64,000 nucleotides of DNA from Acidimicrobiales bacterium (lineage in GTDB: Bacteria > Actinomycetota > Acidimicrobiia > Acidimicrobiales > SZUA-35), in NCBI GenBank assembly GCA_020629695.1, contig JAHDCV010000005.1:9810-73809 (forward strand), read 5' to 3'. Below are positions 1-8,158 of this stretch, one piece after another. Position 1 is the stretch's first letter, and each line of letters begins with the position of its first letter. The position numbers and the translations under genes are program-made. The notes below the pieces were generated by a model. That model was not told the DNA's origin and did no database searches. It was given only the letters and a program-made list of their open reading frames with translations.

Positions 1-6
1 CCGGGA

Positions 7-996
7 TCAGACCGGGATGACGCCCCGGAGCCCTCGAGCTGCGGTGGCGCGGATCAGTTCGCGTCCCTCGTCGGACTCCGGTTCGTGGATCGACACGATC
101 GGCAGATCACCGTCCGGATACTTCTTCTGCTCGTCGACCGTGAGGGGCGACTGACGTCGCTCACCGGGCGGCGCGACGGCCACGACCCGTTCGCCGATCT
201 GGACCGACGGCCATCGCTCGAGCGTGCGGGGACCGGGGTGGGCGAAGCTGAGGTGACCGGCCCACAACCGCCCGTGGTGGAGCTCGAACACGTGGTGCTG
301 TCCGAAGATCTCATCGACGACGCCGACCGCGACCCGGGCGAGCGAGCAGAGCAGCACCGCATTGCGGTCGGCCAACCCGTCGAGATCCGCGACGCGGAGG
401 GGCCCGCGGTCGAAGGCGATGAGTTCGAGCGCCGGGCGATACATACCGCCGCGGCGGCTGCGAATCGTCTTGCGGACCTCCTCGGCGACCGAGCCCTTCA
501 CCTTCGCGACGCCGTCGAGACGACGATGTCGACGCAACCGTCGCGCCTGGCGTCCGAGCTGGCGGATCTCGGTGAGCATCGGGATCTCGTCCATCGGTGT
601 GCCGTACCGCTCGAGGTCCCGCGACGCCCGGTCCAGCAACGACAGTGCATGGAGCAGCACCCGATTGCCGGGGATGTCGACGGTGCGCTCGGGTCGCTTG
701 CACACGAAGAGGTCGCTCGGGAACCCGTTGGCGGCACGGGCGGAGATCGTCTTCGGCCACACGACCGGCCCGGAGATGGTGCCCATCTCGAGCGTTTCCC
801 GGGTCTGGAGTTCGTTGTCGAGCGATCGCATCATGCCGGGCGCGACCTCGATCAGCCGGCGGGCTTCGGCCGAGTCGAGCAGTCGACGGGCCAGCACGTG
901 GCGGACCGCTTCCGGGCTGAGCCCGAGCAGGGTCGACGCGAGCTGGGTTCGCGGGAGGTCGGGGGAGGTCCGCTCCAGCACGAACTCGATCGACAT
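7..996 (-). CDS. McrC/DUF2357-like partner of a McrB-type ATPase (tentative)
   Basis: A 329-aa basic, mostly helical protein encoded 10 nt downstream of an McrB-like ATPase and probably cotranscribed with it. The start is the ATG at 996; an upstream in-frame extension only reads through the ATPase gene. Residues about 101-130 (RPERTVDIPGNR then LLHALSLLDRA) resemble the segment in DUF2357/McrC-type proteins that couples to McrB ATPases. A very basic helix follows (about 145-185). I see no convincing PD-(D/E)XK nuclease motif, so if it is McrC-like it may lack the nuclease domain. The gene ends at the window edge, so a third component could lie just outside. The function is inferred from pairing only. 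Confidence 0.55.
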   Translation of the reverse strand: MSIEFVLERTSPDLPRTQLASTLLGLSPEAVRHVLARRLLDSAEARRLIEVAPGMMRSLDNELQTRETLEMGTISGPVVWPKTISARAANGFPSDLFVCKRPERTVDIPGNRVLLHALSLLDRASRDLERYGTPMDEIPMLTEIRQLGRQARRLRRHRRLDGVAKVKGSVAEEVRKTIRSRRGGMYRPALELIAFDRGPLRVADLDGLADRNAVLLCSLARVAVGVVDEIFGQHHVFELHHGRLWAGHLSFAHPGPRTLERWPSVQIGERVVAVAPPGERRQSPLTVDEQKKYPDGDLPIVSIHEPESDEGRELIRATAARGLRGVIPV

Positions 997-1006
997 CGGC
1001 CGGGCC

Positions 1007-1939
1007 TCAGACGAGGAGCTCGACACCGAGCACGTCGGTGATGGCCCGCCGGGCCTCGGCGCGTTCGGGCGGATCGAGCGCCGGCTCGACGGTGCGAAGC
1101 AGGCGGGTCGCCTTCTCGTCGTCGAATCCGTCGAACTGGGGGAGGAAGTAGCTGTAGAACACCTCGTACAGCGCACGCGACCGGGTCACACCGTCACGGG
1201 AACGTCGAGTGGCGTACTTGCCGGCATCGATGAAGATCGCGGGGCCGAGGTCGGCCAGCTGGCGAAGCGGGAGCAGGTCACCCACGGCGGTACCGGGACC
1301 GGCGAGCAGGTTGCGGTACACGTCGTCCGGCGGGCAGCCCACCTCGATGAAGGCGAATCGACGCATGAGCGCGTAGGACATGTCGAACAGCAGGTTCTTG
1401 TCGAACACGTTCATCGTGCCGATGATCCGCCAGCTCGACGGCACGCGGATCACGTCGGTGTTGTCGGGTGCGTCGACCCCCTGCGGGGTGATCGAGATCG
1501 GAACCGAGCGGCCGTTGCGCTTGAAGGGAAGCACCACCGGCGAGCCGGACAGCACCGTGAACAGCGGGCCGAACGCGCGGTCGAAGTTCGCACGGTTGAG
1601 CTCGTCGATGATGAGCCAGGCGCCGGTCTCGATCGCGTCCATGAACAGACCCGATCGGAAGATCAGGCCGTCGACGGCGGGCATCATGCCGCCGATGGTC
1701 TCGTACGTCGTCCATTCCGACGAAGCCGTCGTCGGCATGTAGCCGGTGCAGAGCATGGCCTTGCGAGCCACCTCGGACGCGATGTAGGCGAGCGTCGTCT
1801 TCCCGGTTCCCGGCGGACCCGTCATGATGATGTGCTTGCCCGCGTCGAGCGCGGCAGTCAACTGCTCGATGACGTGCGGCGGGGCGATGTAGCCCTGCTC
1901 GGCACAAGCAGCCTGGATGGCGTCGGACGTGAACTCCAC
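1007..1939 (-). CDS. McrB-like AAA+ ATPase (AAA_5 type)
   Basis: A 310-aa AAA+ ATPase. It has Walker A GPPGTGKTT at 41-49, Walker B LIIDELNRANFD at 109-120, sensor-1 GTMN at 174-177 and an arginine-finger-like RRF at 193-195. The DELNRANFD/GTMN combination is typical of McrB/AAA_5 dynein-like ATPases, which form rings that power a partner protein. The GTG at 1939 has a GAGG-like sequence upstream. It has no N-terminal DNA-reading domain, unlike E. coli McrB, so substrate recognition must come from the downstream partner. It is divergent from the small gene at 1990. A MoxR-like chaperone role is the main alternative. Confidence 0.85.
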   Translation of the reverse strand: MEFTSDAIQAACAEQGYIAPPHVIEQLTAALDAGKHIIMTGPPGTGKTTLAYIASEVARKAMLCTGYMPTTASSEWTTYETIGGMMPAVDGLIFRSGLFMDAIETGAWLIIDELNRANFDRAFGPLFTVLSGSPVVLPFKRNGRSVPISITPQGVDAPDNTDVIRVPSSWRIIGTMNVFDKNLLFDMSYALMRRFAFIEVGCPPDDVYRNLLAGPGTAVGDLLPLRQLADLGPAIFIDAGKYATRRSRDGVTRSRALYEVFYSYFLPQFDGFDDEKATRLLRTVEPALDPPERAEARRAITDVLGVELLV

Positions 1940-1977
1940 CTCGACCCATCGGCCACGCTCGCCCCGGGTTGACCCCC

Positions 1978-1983
1978 TAGCCT
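1978..1983 (+). promoter_or_regulatory. -10 hexamer TAGCCT, leaderless
   Basis: TAGCCT ends 6 nt before the ATG at 1990, which places the predicted transcription start on or beside the start codon. Confidence 0.6.
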
Positions 1984-1989
1984 GGGGAA

Positions 1990-2193
1990 ATGCAGAACTC
2001 CGACCGGGTCATCGAGATGCACGACGAGCTGGCTCGTATGTCAGAAGCACTCACGGAGCTCCTGATCGACGAACTCCGGGCGGCGGTCGAGGCCGGTGAG
2101 GGTCGCAAGCCCCCGGCGGAGAAGCCCCTCAACCAAGCCCGTCGAGCCATCGAGAAGGCGGCACGCCACCTCGCCGAAGCGTCGGAACTCTGA
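1990..2193 (+). CDS. Small helical hypothetical protein
   Basis: A 67-aa protein, acidic in the first half and with a basic helix in the second (LNQARRAIEKAARHLAEASEL). The heptad-like spacing of Leu/Ala suggests a two-helix bundle or coiled coil; there is no signal peptide or cysteine. A clean TAGCCT -10 element 6 nt before the ATG supports expression as a leaderless mRNA. It is divergent from the McrB-like ATPase and convergent with the LOG-family gene. I do not recognise the family and assign no function. Confidence 0.6.
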   Translation: MQNSDRVIEMHDELARMSEALTELLIDELRAAVEAGEGRKPPAEKPLNQARRAIEKAARHLAEASEL

Positions 2194-2226
2194 TCCGAGG
2201 CACCGCCGGCCCGCGTCGCTCGACGT

Positions 2227-3351
2227 TCAGTTCTCGTCGGGCACGGGCTCGTCGTCGCGTCCGAAGTGCAGGTCGTGCGGCCGACCGGTCGGGGCCATGA
2301 TGTCGCCGTCGGCGCACAGGTCGTTGATACGCCAGATCAGTGAGATCAACCGGGCGTAGCTCTTGTTGTCGAAGCTGAACCCGAGGCGGGGGAGATCGAC
2401 GTTGTCGTCGGTCTGGCGTTCCGCCCGCGTCGGTTCGATCGCCCGGATCGAGCCGGAGACGACGATGTCGGCGTACTCGGCGTTGAGCTGTGCGATCGCC
2501 TCTTCGTTGAGGGCGTGGCGGAGCCTCAGCACGAGCGTGTTCCCGACGGTCCGCACCGAGTGATAGGCCGAGAAGAAGTGGCAGATGTGGTCGGCCGCGT
2601 CGGCCGCCGAGTGGGTGTGGAAGACCAGATCGAGGTCCTCCTCGGAGATCTTCCCGGTGGCGCCGAGACCGTCCCGGACGAAATCGGTCCAACGGTCCCA
2701 GTAGGGCGAGTCCTCATGGTCGAGCAAGACGATCGGCGCGGGCTGGGCCTTGCCGGTCTGGATGAGCGTCAGGAGCTCGAACCCCTCGTCGAGCGTGCCG
2801 AATCCGCCCGGGAACAGTGCGAATGCATCGGCCTCCATCACGAAGGCGAGCTTCCTGGTGAAGAAGTACTTGAACATGGCGAGCTTCGGGTCGCCGTCGA
2901 TGATGGGGGCGGGCTTCGCCTCGAAGGGCAGGACGATCCCGACGCCCAACGCGTTCTCGAGTCCGGCGCCGACGATGCCGGCCTCCATGATCCCCGGCCC
3001 GGCTCCGGTGATGGACATCCAGTTCCGCTCGGCCATGAGCCGACCGAATTCGGCGGCGAGCACGTAATCCGGATCGTCCGGCGCGGTGCGGGCCGACCCG
3101 AACACCGTGACCTTGGAGCGATCTCGGTGAGGGGCGAAGACCTGCGCGGAGTTCAGCAGCTCGGCGAGCGCCTGGGACGCGATCTTCAGGTCGAGCCGAT
3201 CGAGATCGTTGTCGTCCATCTGGAGCGCGGTCACGATGAGCGAGCGGACGAGATCGTCGTTCCGATCGGTACCGACGAGAGCCAACACCTGGGTCAGGAG
3301 ACGATCGATCTGACCATCGCCGTAGGTGGATGCGGGACGTGGAGCACTCAC
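2227..3351 (-). CDS. LOG-family (TIGR00730-like) nucleotide-monophosphate phosphoribohydrolase-like protein
   Basis: A 374-aa cytosolic protein of the LOG/'lysine decarboxylase-like' Rossmann family, which hydrolyses nucleoside 5'-monophosphates, including cytokinin-type substrates. The diagnostic PGGFGTLDE sits in the middle of the protein, preceded by GAGPGIMEA and the FGSAR strand. The chain is longer than the roughly 190-aa plain LOG enzymes because of an N-terminal helical region (1-80) and a C-terminal extension after residue 270, as in the longer TIGR00730 relatives. It starts at GTG 3351, with TACGGT 6 nt upstream (leaderless). The substrate is not known from sequence. Confidence 0.85.
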   Translation of the reverse strand: MSAPRPASTYGDGQIDRLLTQVLALVGTDRNDDLVRSLIVTALQMDDNDLDRLDLKIASQALAELLNSAQVFAPHRDRSKVTVFGSARTAPDDPDYVLAAEFGRLMAERNWMSITGAGPGIMEAGIVGAGLENALGVGIVLPFEAKPAPIIDGDPKLAMFKYFFTRKLAFVMEADAFALFPGGFGTLDEGFELLTLIQTGKAQPAPIVLLDHEDSPYWDRWTDFVRDGLGATGKISEEDLDLVFHTHSAADAADHICHFFSAYHSVRTVGNTLVLRLRHALNEEAIAQLNAEYADIVVSGSIRAIEPTRAERQTDDNVDLPRLGFSFDNKSYARLISLIWRINDLCADGDIMAPTGRPHDLHFGRDDEPVPDEN

Positions 3352-3357
3352 GTCCTC

Positions 3358-3363
3358 ACCGTA
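3358..3363 (-). promoter_or_regulatory. -10 hexamer TACGGT, leaderless
   Basis: On the minus strand TACGGT ends 6 nt before the GTG at 3351 of the LOG-family gene. Confidence 0.55.
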
Positions 3364-3407
3364 CCGCCCGTCCCGAAATTGAGCGGTTCACCCGGCTCTG
3401 AAGCTGT

Positions 3408-3453
3408 GCGATCCGATCGAGAACACTGCGGCATGCGCGATTCGATCGAGAAC
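3408..3453. repeat. Two imperfect 17-bp direct repeats, period 29
   Basis: The units at 3408-3424 and 3437-3453 differ at one base (GCGAT[C/T]CGATCGAGAAC). They fill the gap between the end of the monooxygenase gene and the promoter of the LOG-family gene. The core CGATCG is palindromic. They could be a protein-binding pair or a chance duplication; nothing else is seen in this gap. Confidence 0.4.
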
Positions 3454-3484
3454 GGCGCGCCTCGGACGCCGAGCGCGGCCGACC

Positions 3485-5092
3485 TCAGGTCCGCACGAAC
3501 CCGTCGTAGTCGGCCGCCACCACGCGGTTGCACTCCGTGACGTAGTCGGGGAAGCCGAGCAGCGGCATGAAGACCCGGGTCTTGCCCGGGATGTTCGCTC
3601 CGAGATACCAGCTGTTGCAGTGGGGGAAGAGGGTGAAATCGGCGATCGCGTTGACGTGCCCGACCCAACGCTCCGCCGAGTCCGCCGTCGGCTCGATCGT
3701 CCGGAGACCGTCGGCGTCGAGCGCTCGGATCGCGTCGTCGATCCACTCGACGTGCTGCTCGATCGACATGATCATGTTGGTCAGTACCGATGGCGAGCCG
3801 GGGCCCGTGATCGTGAACAGGTTCGGAAAGCCCGGCACCTGCAGGCCCAGGTAGTTCGTCGGCCCCGCAGCCCACGCCTCCGACAGCGGTGTCCCGTCCC
3901 GTCCCACGGGGTCGATCGCGAGCAAGGCGCCGGTCATCGCATCGAAGCCCGTGGCGAACACGATCACGTCGAGCTCGACATGTCGAGCAGCATCGTCGGG
4001 TCCGACCTCGATGCCGGTCGCCGTGATCCGCCGGATCGGCTCATCGGGGAGATGCACCAGATCCACGTCGGGCCGGTTGTAGGTCTCGAAGTAGCCCGTG
4101 TCGAGCACGAGCCGTTTGCATCCGATCACCTGCTCCGGTTGCAGTTTGCGGGCGGTGTCGGGATCCTCGACGATCGAGGCGATCTTGTCCCGGACGAAAC
4201 CGGCAGCGATCTCGTTCGAGTCGCCGTTGAGCACGAAGTCGTTCGCCGCACTCAACACCGCGAACCCGCCGACGTCGTTCCATCGACGTTCGAGATCCTC
4301 CACCACCGTCTCCACGCCGCGATCGGCGACCGCCATGTCGATGCGCTCGTTCTCGGAGCCGAACGCGCCGGTCTGCTGACGGTTCGCGGCCCGGAAGGTC
4401 GGATACCGGCCCTTGATGTCGGCGACTTCGGTGTCGGTGAGCGGACGGTTGAGGGCCGGAACCGAGTAGGTGGCCGTGCGCTGGAAGACGGTCAGATGCC
4501 CCGAGGCCTCGGCCAGGATCGGAATCGACTGGATCGCCGACGAGCCGGTTCCGATGACACCCACGCGTCTGCCGGCGACATCCACCCCCTCGTGGGGCCA
4601 GTTCCCGGTGTGCGCGGTCTCGCCGGCGAAGTCGTCGACCCCGGGCAGGTTCGGACGGTTCGCGTTCGAGAGACATCCGGTCGCCATCACCACGAACCGG
4701 GCGGCCAGCGTGTGCCCCGCACTGGTGTCGACGTGCCAACGGTCGTCGTCGTCCTGCCACACGACGTCGGTCACCCGCGTCTCGAAGGTGATGTCGCGTC
4801 GTAGATCGAACCGGTCAGCGACGTGGCCGGCGTAGCGGAGGATCTCCGGTTGGCCCGCGTATCGCTCGGTCCACTCCCACTCCTGCTCGAGGTCGGCGTC
4901 GAAGCTGTAGGAGTATTCGAGCGACGGCACATCGCAGCGGGCGCCGGGGTAGCGGTTCCAGTACCAGGTTCCGCCGACGTCGCTCGCGACGTCGAAGCAC
5001 CGCACGCTCAGTCCCGCCGCCCGGAAGCGATGGATCGAGTACATGCCGGCGAACCCGGCTCCCACGATGACGACGTCGACCTGGTCCCTCAT
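3485..5092 (-). CDS. FAD-dependent Baeyer-Villiger-type monooxygenase
   Basis: A 535-aa class B flavoprotein that would use NADPH and O2 to insert oxygen into ketones or related substrates. It has FAD-binding GAGFAG at 11-16, the Baeyer-Villiger fingerprint FxGxxxHTxxWP at 155-166 (FAGETAHTGNWP) and NADPH-binding GTGSSA at 181-186. The length matches cyclohexanone/phenylacetone monooxygenases (about 530-550 aa). The ATG at 5092 has CAAGAT 6 nt upstream. It is monocistronic between fbiC and the LOG-family gene. The substrate (cyclic ketone, steroid or long-chain ketone) cannot be read from sequence. Confidence 0.92.
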   Translation of the reverse strand: MRDQVDVVIVGAGFAGMYSIHRFRAAGLSVRCFDVASDVGGTWYWNRYPGARCDVPSLEYSYSFDADLEQEWEWTERYAGQPEILRYAGHVADRFDLRRDITFETRVTDVVWQDDDDRWHVDTSAGHTLAARFVVMATGCLSNANRPNLPGVDDFAGETAHTGNWPHEGVDVAGRRVGVIGTGSSAIQSIPILAEASGHLTVFQRTATYSVPALNRPLTDTEVADIKGRYPTFRAANRQQTGAFGSENERIDMAVADRGVETVVEDLERRWNDVGGFAVLSAANDFVLNGDSNEIAAGFVRDKIASIVEDPDTARKLQPEQVIGCKRLVLDTGYFETYNRPDVDLVHLPDEPIRRITATGIEVGPDDAARHVELDVIVFATGFDAMTGALLAIDPVGRDGTPLSEAWAAGPTNYLGLQVPGFPNLFTITGPGSPSVLTNMIMSIEQHVEWIDDAIRALDADGLRTIEPTADSAERWVGHVNAIADFTLFPHCNSWYLGANIPGKTRVFMPLLGFPDYVTECNRVVAADYDGFVRT

Positions 5093-5149
5093 GGCGCCAT
5101 CTTGATCGGAATCAACCGCCGAGACCCAAATCGATCGGATCCGCCAGCC

Positions 5150-7636
5150 TCAGAGCTGGACGGATCGATCGAATTCGGGCAGGCGGCCGTAGAGCGTGGT
5201 GCGCTGGGCGAGCGTGCGGCCCAGGGGTTCGACGAGGTCGGCGAACCCGTCGGCCGTCATCATCTGGCCATGGGCCGCCCCGGCGGCCCGGCTGATGTTC
5301 TCGTCCATCAAGGTGCCACCGAGGTCGTTGCAGCCGGCCTGCAGCATCTGTCGCACGCCGTCGCGTCCCACCTTCACCCAGGACGCCTGGATGTTGTCGA
5401 TCGAGCCGCGGTAGGCGATGCGGGCCACGGCGTGCATCAACAGCACCTCTCGGAACGTCGGGCCCCGCCGTGCCATCTTCCGCAGATAGATCGGGGCGGC
5501 CATGTGGACGAACGGCAGACCGACGAACTCGGTGAATCCACCGGTCTCGTCCTGGAGGTCGCGGGTGCGCAGGATGTGGCGGGCCCAGTGCTCGGGTTGC
5601 TCGACGGCGCCGAACATGATCGTCACGTTCGATCGCAGGCCGACGGTGTGGGCGATGCGATGGGCCTCGAGCCACTCGTCGGTGTCGATCTTGTCCGGGC
5701 ACAGCAGCTCCCGCGCCGGATCGTCGAGGATCTCGGCGGCGGTGCCGGGCAACGTCTTCAGACCTGCCGCCATGGCCCGCACGAGGTAGTCGTCGAGCGG
5801 CTCGTCGAGCCGCTTCGCACCCTCGGTCACCTCGAGCGCGGTGAAACCGTGGATGTGGATGTCGGGGGCGGCGTCGTGCACGGCCCGGGCGACGTCGATG
5901 TAGTACTCACCGTCGAAGTCGGGATGGATGCCGCCCTGGAGACAGACCTCCGTGGCGCCTTCAGCGACCGCCTCGACGACCCGCCCCTGCATGTCCTCGA
6001 GGGTCAACAGATACGGCTTGCCCCGCAGGTTCAACGACAGTGGACCCTTCGAGAACCCACAGAAGCGGCACTTGAACGTGCAGACGTTGGTGTAGTTGAT
6101 GTTCCGGTTGACGACGTAGGTGATCTCGTCACCGACGATCTCGGCGCGCAGCTCGTCCGCCAGGGCGGCAACCGCCGCAACCTCCGGACCTCGGGCACGG
6201 AACAACGTCACGATCTCGTCGAACCCGACCCGATCACCGTCGCGCACCCCGGCGAGGACCTCGGCGACCGGCCCGCTGGTTGCCCTCGGACCCGAGACGA
6301 GATCGGGGGGTGTGGACGGCGCACCCGAATACCACTGCGTCGACCGATCGCCGATCTGGAGGACGTCGGCACCGTCGTCGCCCTGGGTGACGAACTCGAC
6401 CTTCTCGGGGAAGACCGCGCCCGGATCGTCCCGGCCCATGCCCTCCGCATCCGAACGATCGAGCACCGGAAACCGGAGCGTGTCGTCGAGCCACTGCACC
6501 GGGGCCCGGTCGAGTGGTGTGTGCGTCCGGACTCCGGCGCCGTCGCCGGCCTCACCGCGGAACCCCGCGGCGGCGTTCGTCGCCGACCAGCCGAGGCCGA
6601 CCGATTCGAGCACGAACTCCGGGTAGATCGTGAGCCGGGGAGCGAGCACGCGATCGCGTCCCTCGGTGATCTCCCGCAGGCGGTCGAGTTCCGGCCAGGG
6701 CCGTTCGGGGTTCACGTGATCGGCGGTCACGGGCGACACGCCACCCCAGTCGTCGATGCCACAGTCGAGCAGCACACCGAAGTCGTCCGACAGATTCGGT
6801 GGTGCCTGGAGATGGATCGACGTCGGCAGGATCAGACGGGCCAGTGCGAGTGAGCGGTGGTAGGTCTCGTCGGGACACGGGTCCGACTTCCACATCGCCG
6901 TGCCGGGCTTCGGCAGGAAGTTCTGCACGATGACCTCCTGCACGTGGCCATGGCGGCGATGCGACGCGGCGATCGCCTCGAGGGCGGCGATCCGGTCCAG
7001 CTCGGTGTCCCCGATGCCGACCAGGATCCCGGTCGTGAACGGGATGTGCAGCTCGCCCGCGGCCTCGAGGGTCGCGAGCCGACGCTCGGGGGTCTTGTCC
7101 GGAGCGTTGCGGTGGCAGTCGAGATCGTCCCGCAGTGACTCGATCATCATGCCCTGGCTCGGCGAGACCGGTCGGAGCGAGGCGAGTTCCTCGGCGGACA
7201 GTGCGCCCGCGTTGGCGTGCGGGAGCAGGCCCGTCTCGGTGAGCACGAGCTCGCACATCGCCCGGAGGTAGTCGACCGTCGAGGCATGGCCCCGCTCGGC
7301 GAGCCACTCGGCGGCGATCGGATAGCGCAACTCGGGTCGCTCACCGAGGGTGAACAGCGCCTCGTGGCAACCGGCCCGTGCGCCCTGGCGTGCGATGCGC
7401 AAGACCTCCTCGGGCTCGAGGAACGGGTGCTCGAGGCGGGCGGGCGGCTGGGCGAACGTGCAGTACCCGCACTGGTCGCGGCACAGCATCGTGAGCGGGA
7501 TGAAGACCTTGGGGGAGTAGGTGACGCGGCGTCCGAAGGCTGCGTCGCGCACCGCCGAGGCCCGCCGGAGCAGTTCGTCGGTCGAGAGCGCCGCGAGTGC
7601 GGCGCCGTCGGTCGACGGCTGATGGATCGTGGTCAT
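5150..7636 (-). CDS. fbiC: FO synthase, CofG/CofH fusion (F420 biosynthesis)
   Basis: An 828-aa double radical-SAM enzyme that makes the deazaflavin FO from tyrosine and 5-amino-6-ribitylaminouracil, the chromophore step of coenzyme F420. The N-terminal CofG half carries Cx3Cx2C at C52/C56/C59 (CRDQCGYC). The C-terminal CofH half carries a second cluster motif at C519/C523/C526 (CTFKCRFC). The length matches actinobacterial FbiC (about 850 aa). The ATG at 7636 overlaps the stop of the HxlR gene by 4 nt (ATGA), so the longer reading frame to 7801 is rejected. The partial oxidoreductase at 63352 is a likely F420 user. Confidence 0.97.
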   Translation of the reverse strand: MTTIHQPSTDGAALAALSTDELLRRASAVRDAAFGRRVTYSPKVFIPLTMLCRDQCGYCTFAQPPARLEHPFLEPEEVLRIARQGARAGCHEALFTLGERPELRYPIAAEWLAERGHASTVDYLRAMCELVLTETGLLPHANAGALSAEELASLRPVSPSQGMMIESLRDDLDCHRNAPDKTPERRLATLEAAGELHIPFTTGILVGIGDTELDRIAALEAIAASHRRHGHVQEVIVQNFLPKPGTAMWKSDPCPDETYHRSLALARLILPTSIHLQAPPNLSDDFGVLLDCGIDDWGGVSPVTADHVNPERPWPELDRLREITEGRDRVLAPRLTIYPEFVLESVGLGWSATNAAAGFRGEAGDGAGVRTHTPLDRAPVQWLDDTLRFPVLDRSDAEGMGRDDPGAVFPEKVEFVTQGDDGADVLQIGDRSTQWYSGAPSTPPDLVSGPRATSGPVAEVLAGVRDGDRVGFDEIVTLFRARGPEVAAVAALADELRAEIVGDEITYVVNRNINYTNVCTFKCRFCGFSKGPLSLNLRGKPYLLTLEDMQGRVVEAVAEGATEVCLQGGIHPDFDGEYYIDVARAVHDAAPDIHIHGFTALEVTEGAKRLDEPLDDYLVRAMAAGLKTLPGTAAEILDDPARELLCPDKIDTDEWLEAHRIAHTVGLRSNVTIMFGAVEQPEHWARHILRTRDLQDETGGFTEFVGLPFVHMAAPIYLRKMARRGPTFREVLLMHAVARIAYRGSIDNIQASWVKVGRDGVRQMLQAGCNDLGGTLMDENISRAAGAAHGQMMTADGFADLVEPLGRTLAQRTTLYGRLPEFDRSVQL

Positions 7637-8118
7637 GACGGCGCGACCTCCACGGTCGGGGCATTGCGGGAGCGGATCTGGGTCGGAGGGACGTGTTCGT
7701 CGCACGACTCGCATCGGACCTCGTGATGCAGCGGCGTGCCGCAGGCGGCGTGTTCGAGCACGGTCGGGGGCCCGTCGGCGTGGTACCAACGATCGCCCCA
7801 CTGCATCAGGGCGATGAGTGCGGGGGAGAGGTCGGCCCCCTTCTCGGTGAGCCGGTACTCGTGCCGGAGCGGCCGCTCCTGATACGGGACCTTGGCCAGC
7901 ACGCCGGTGTCGACCAACCGGTTGAGCCGATCGGTCAGCAGGTTGCGGGCGATGCCGAGTTCGTCGACGAACTCCGAGAAGCGATGGGTACCCCGGAAGA
8001 CGTTCCGGAGGATCAGCAACGACCAGCGATCCCCGATGACGTCGAGGGTCGCGGCGATCGAGCAGGCGTCCTGGTCGACGGCCGCCGGGAATCCGGGTGA
8101 GTTCTGTTTTGCAACCAT
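7633..8118 (-). CDS. HxlR-family transcriptional regulator
   Basis: A 161-aa winged-helix regulator. The HxlR core is clear (CSIAATLDVIGDRWSLLILR, then FSEFVDELGIARNLLTDRLNRL and the wing region YRLTEKG). A Cys in the N-terminal DQDACSIAA segment is the classical redox- or electrophile-sensing position. After the domain the protein continues with a short Cys pair (ACGTP about 20 residues before CESCDEH) that could bind zinc. It overlaps fbiC by 4 nt, so the two are translationally coupled, and control of F420 synthesis is plausible. A TAGATT hexamer sits 10 nt before the ATG at 8118. Confidence 0.9.
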   Translation of the reverse strand: MVAKQNSPGFPAAVDQDACSIAATLDVIGDRWSLLILRNVFRGTHRFSEFVDELGIARNLLTDRLNRLVDTGVLAKVPYQERPLRHEYRLTEKGADLSPALIALMQWGDRWYHADGPPTVLEHAACGTPLHHEVRCESCDEHVPPTQIRSRNAPTVEVAPS

Positions 8119-8158
8119 GTCGGTTGCGAATCTAGATCGACCCGGCTGCGGTCCGCAA

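Noticed and set aside
362-1972. Long plus-strand reading frame opposite the McrB-like pair
   Set aside because: It is Arg/Ser/His-rich low-complexity translation antisense to two well-supported genes, as expected from GC-rich codon third positions; no motif or start signal.
7637-7801. 55-residue N-terminal extension of fbiC
   Set aside because: It is translation of the antisense-frame HxlR region; the ATG at 7636 in an ATGA overlap and homologue length support the shorter protein.
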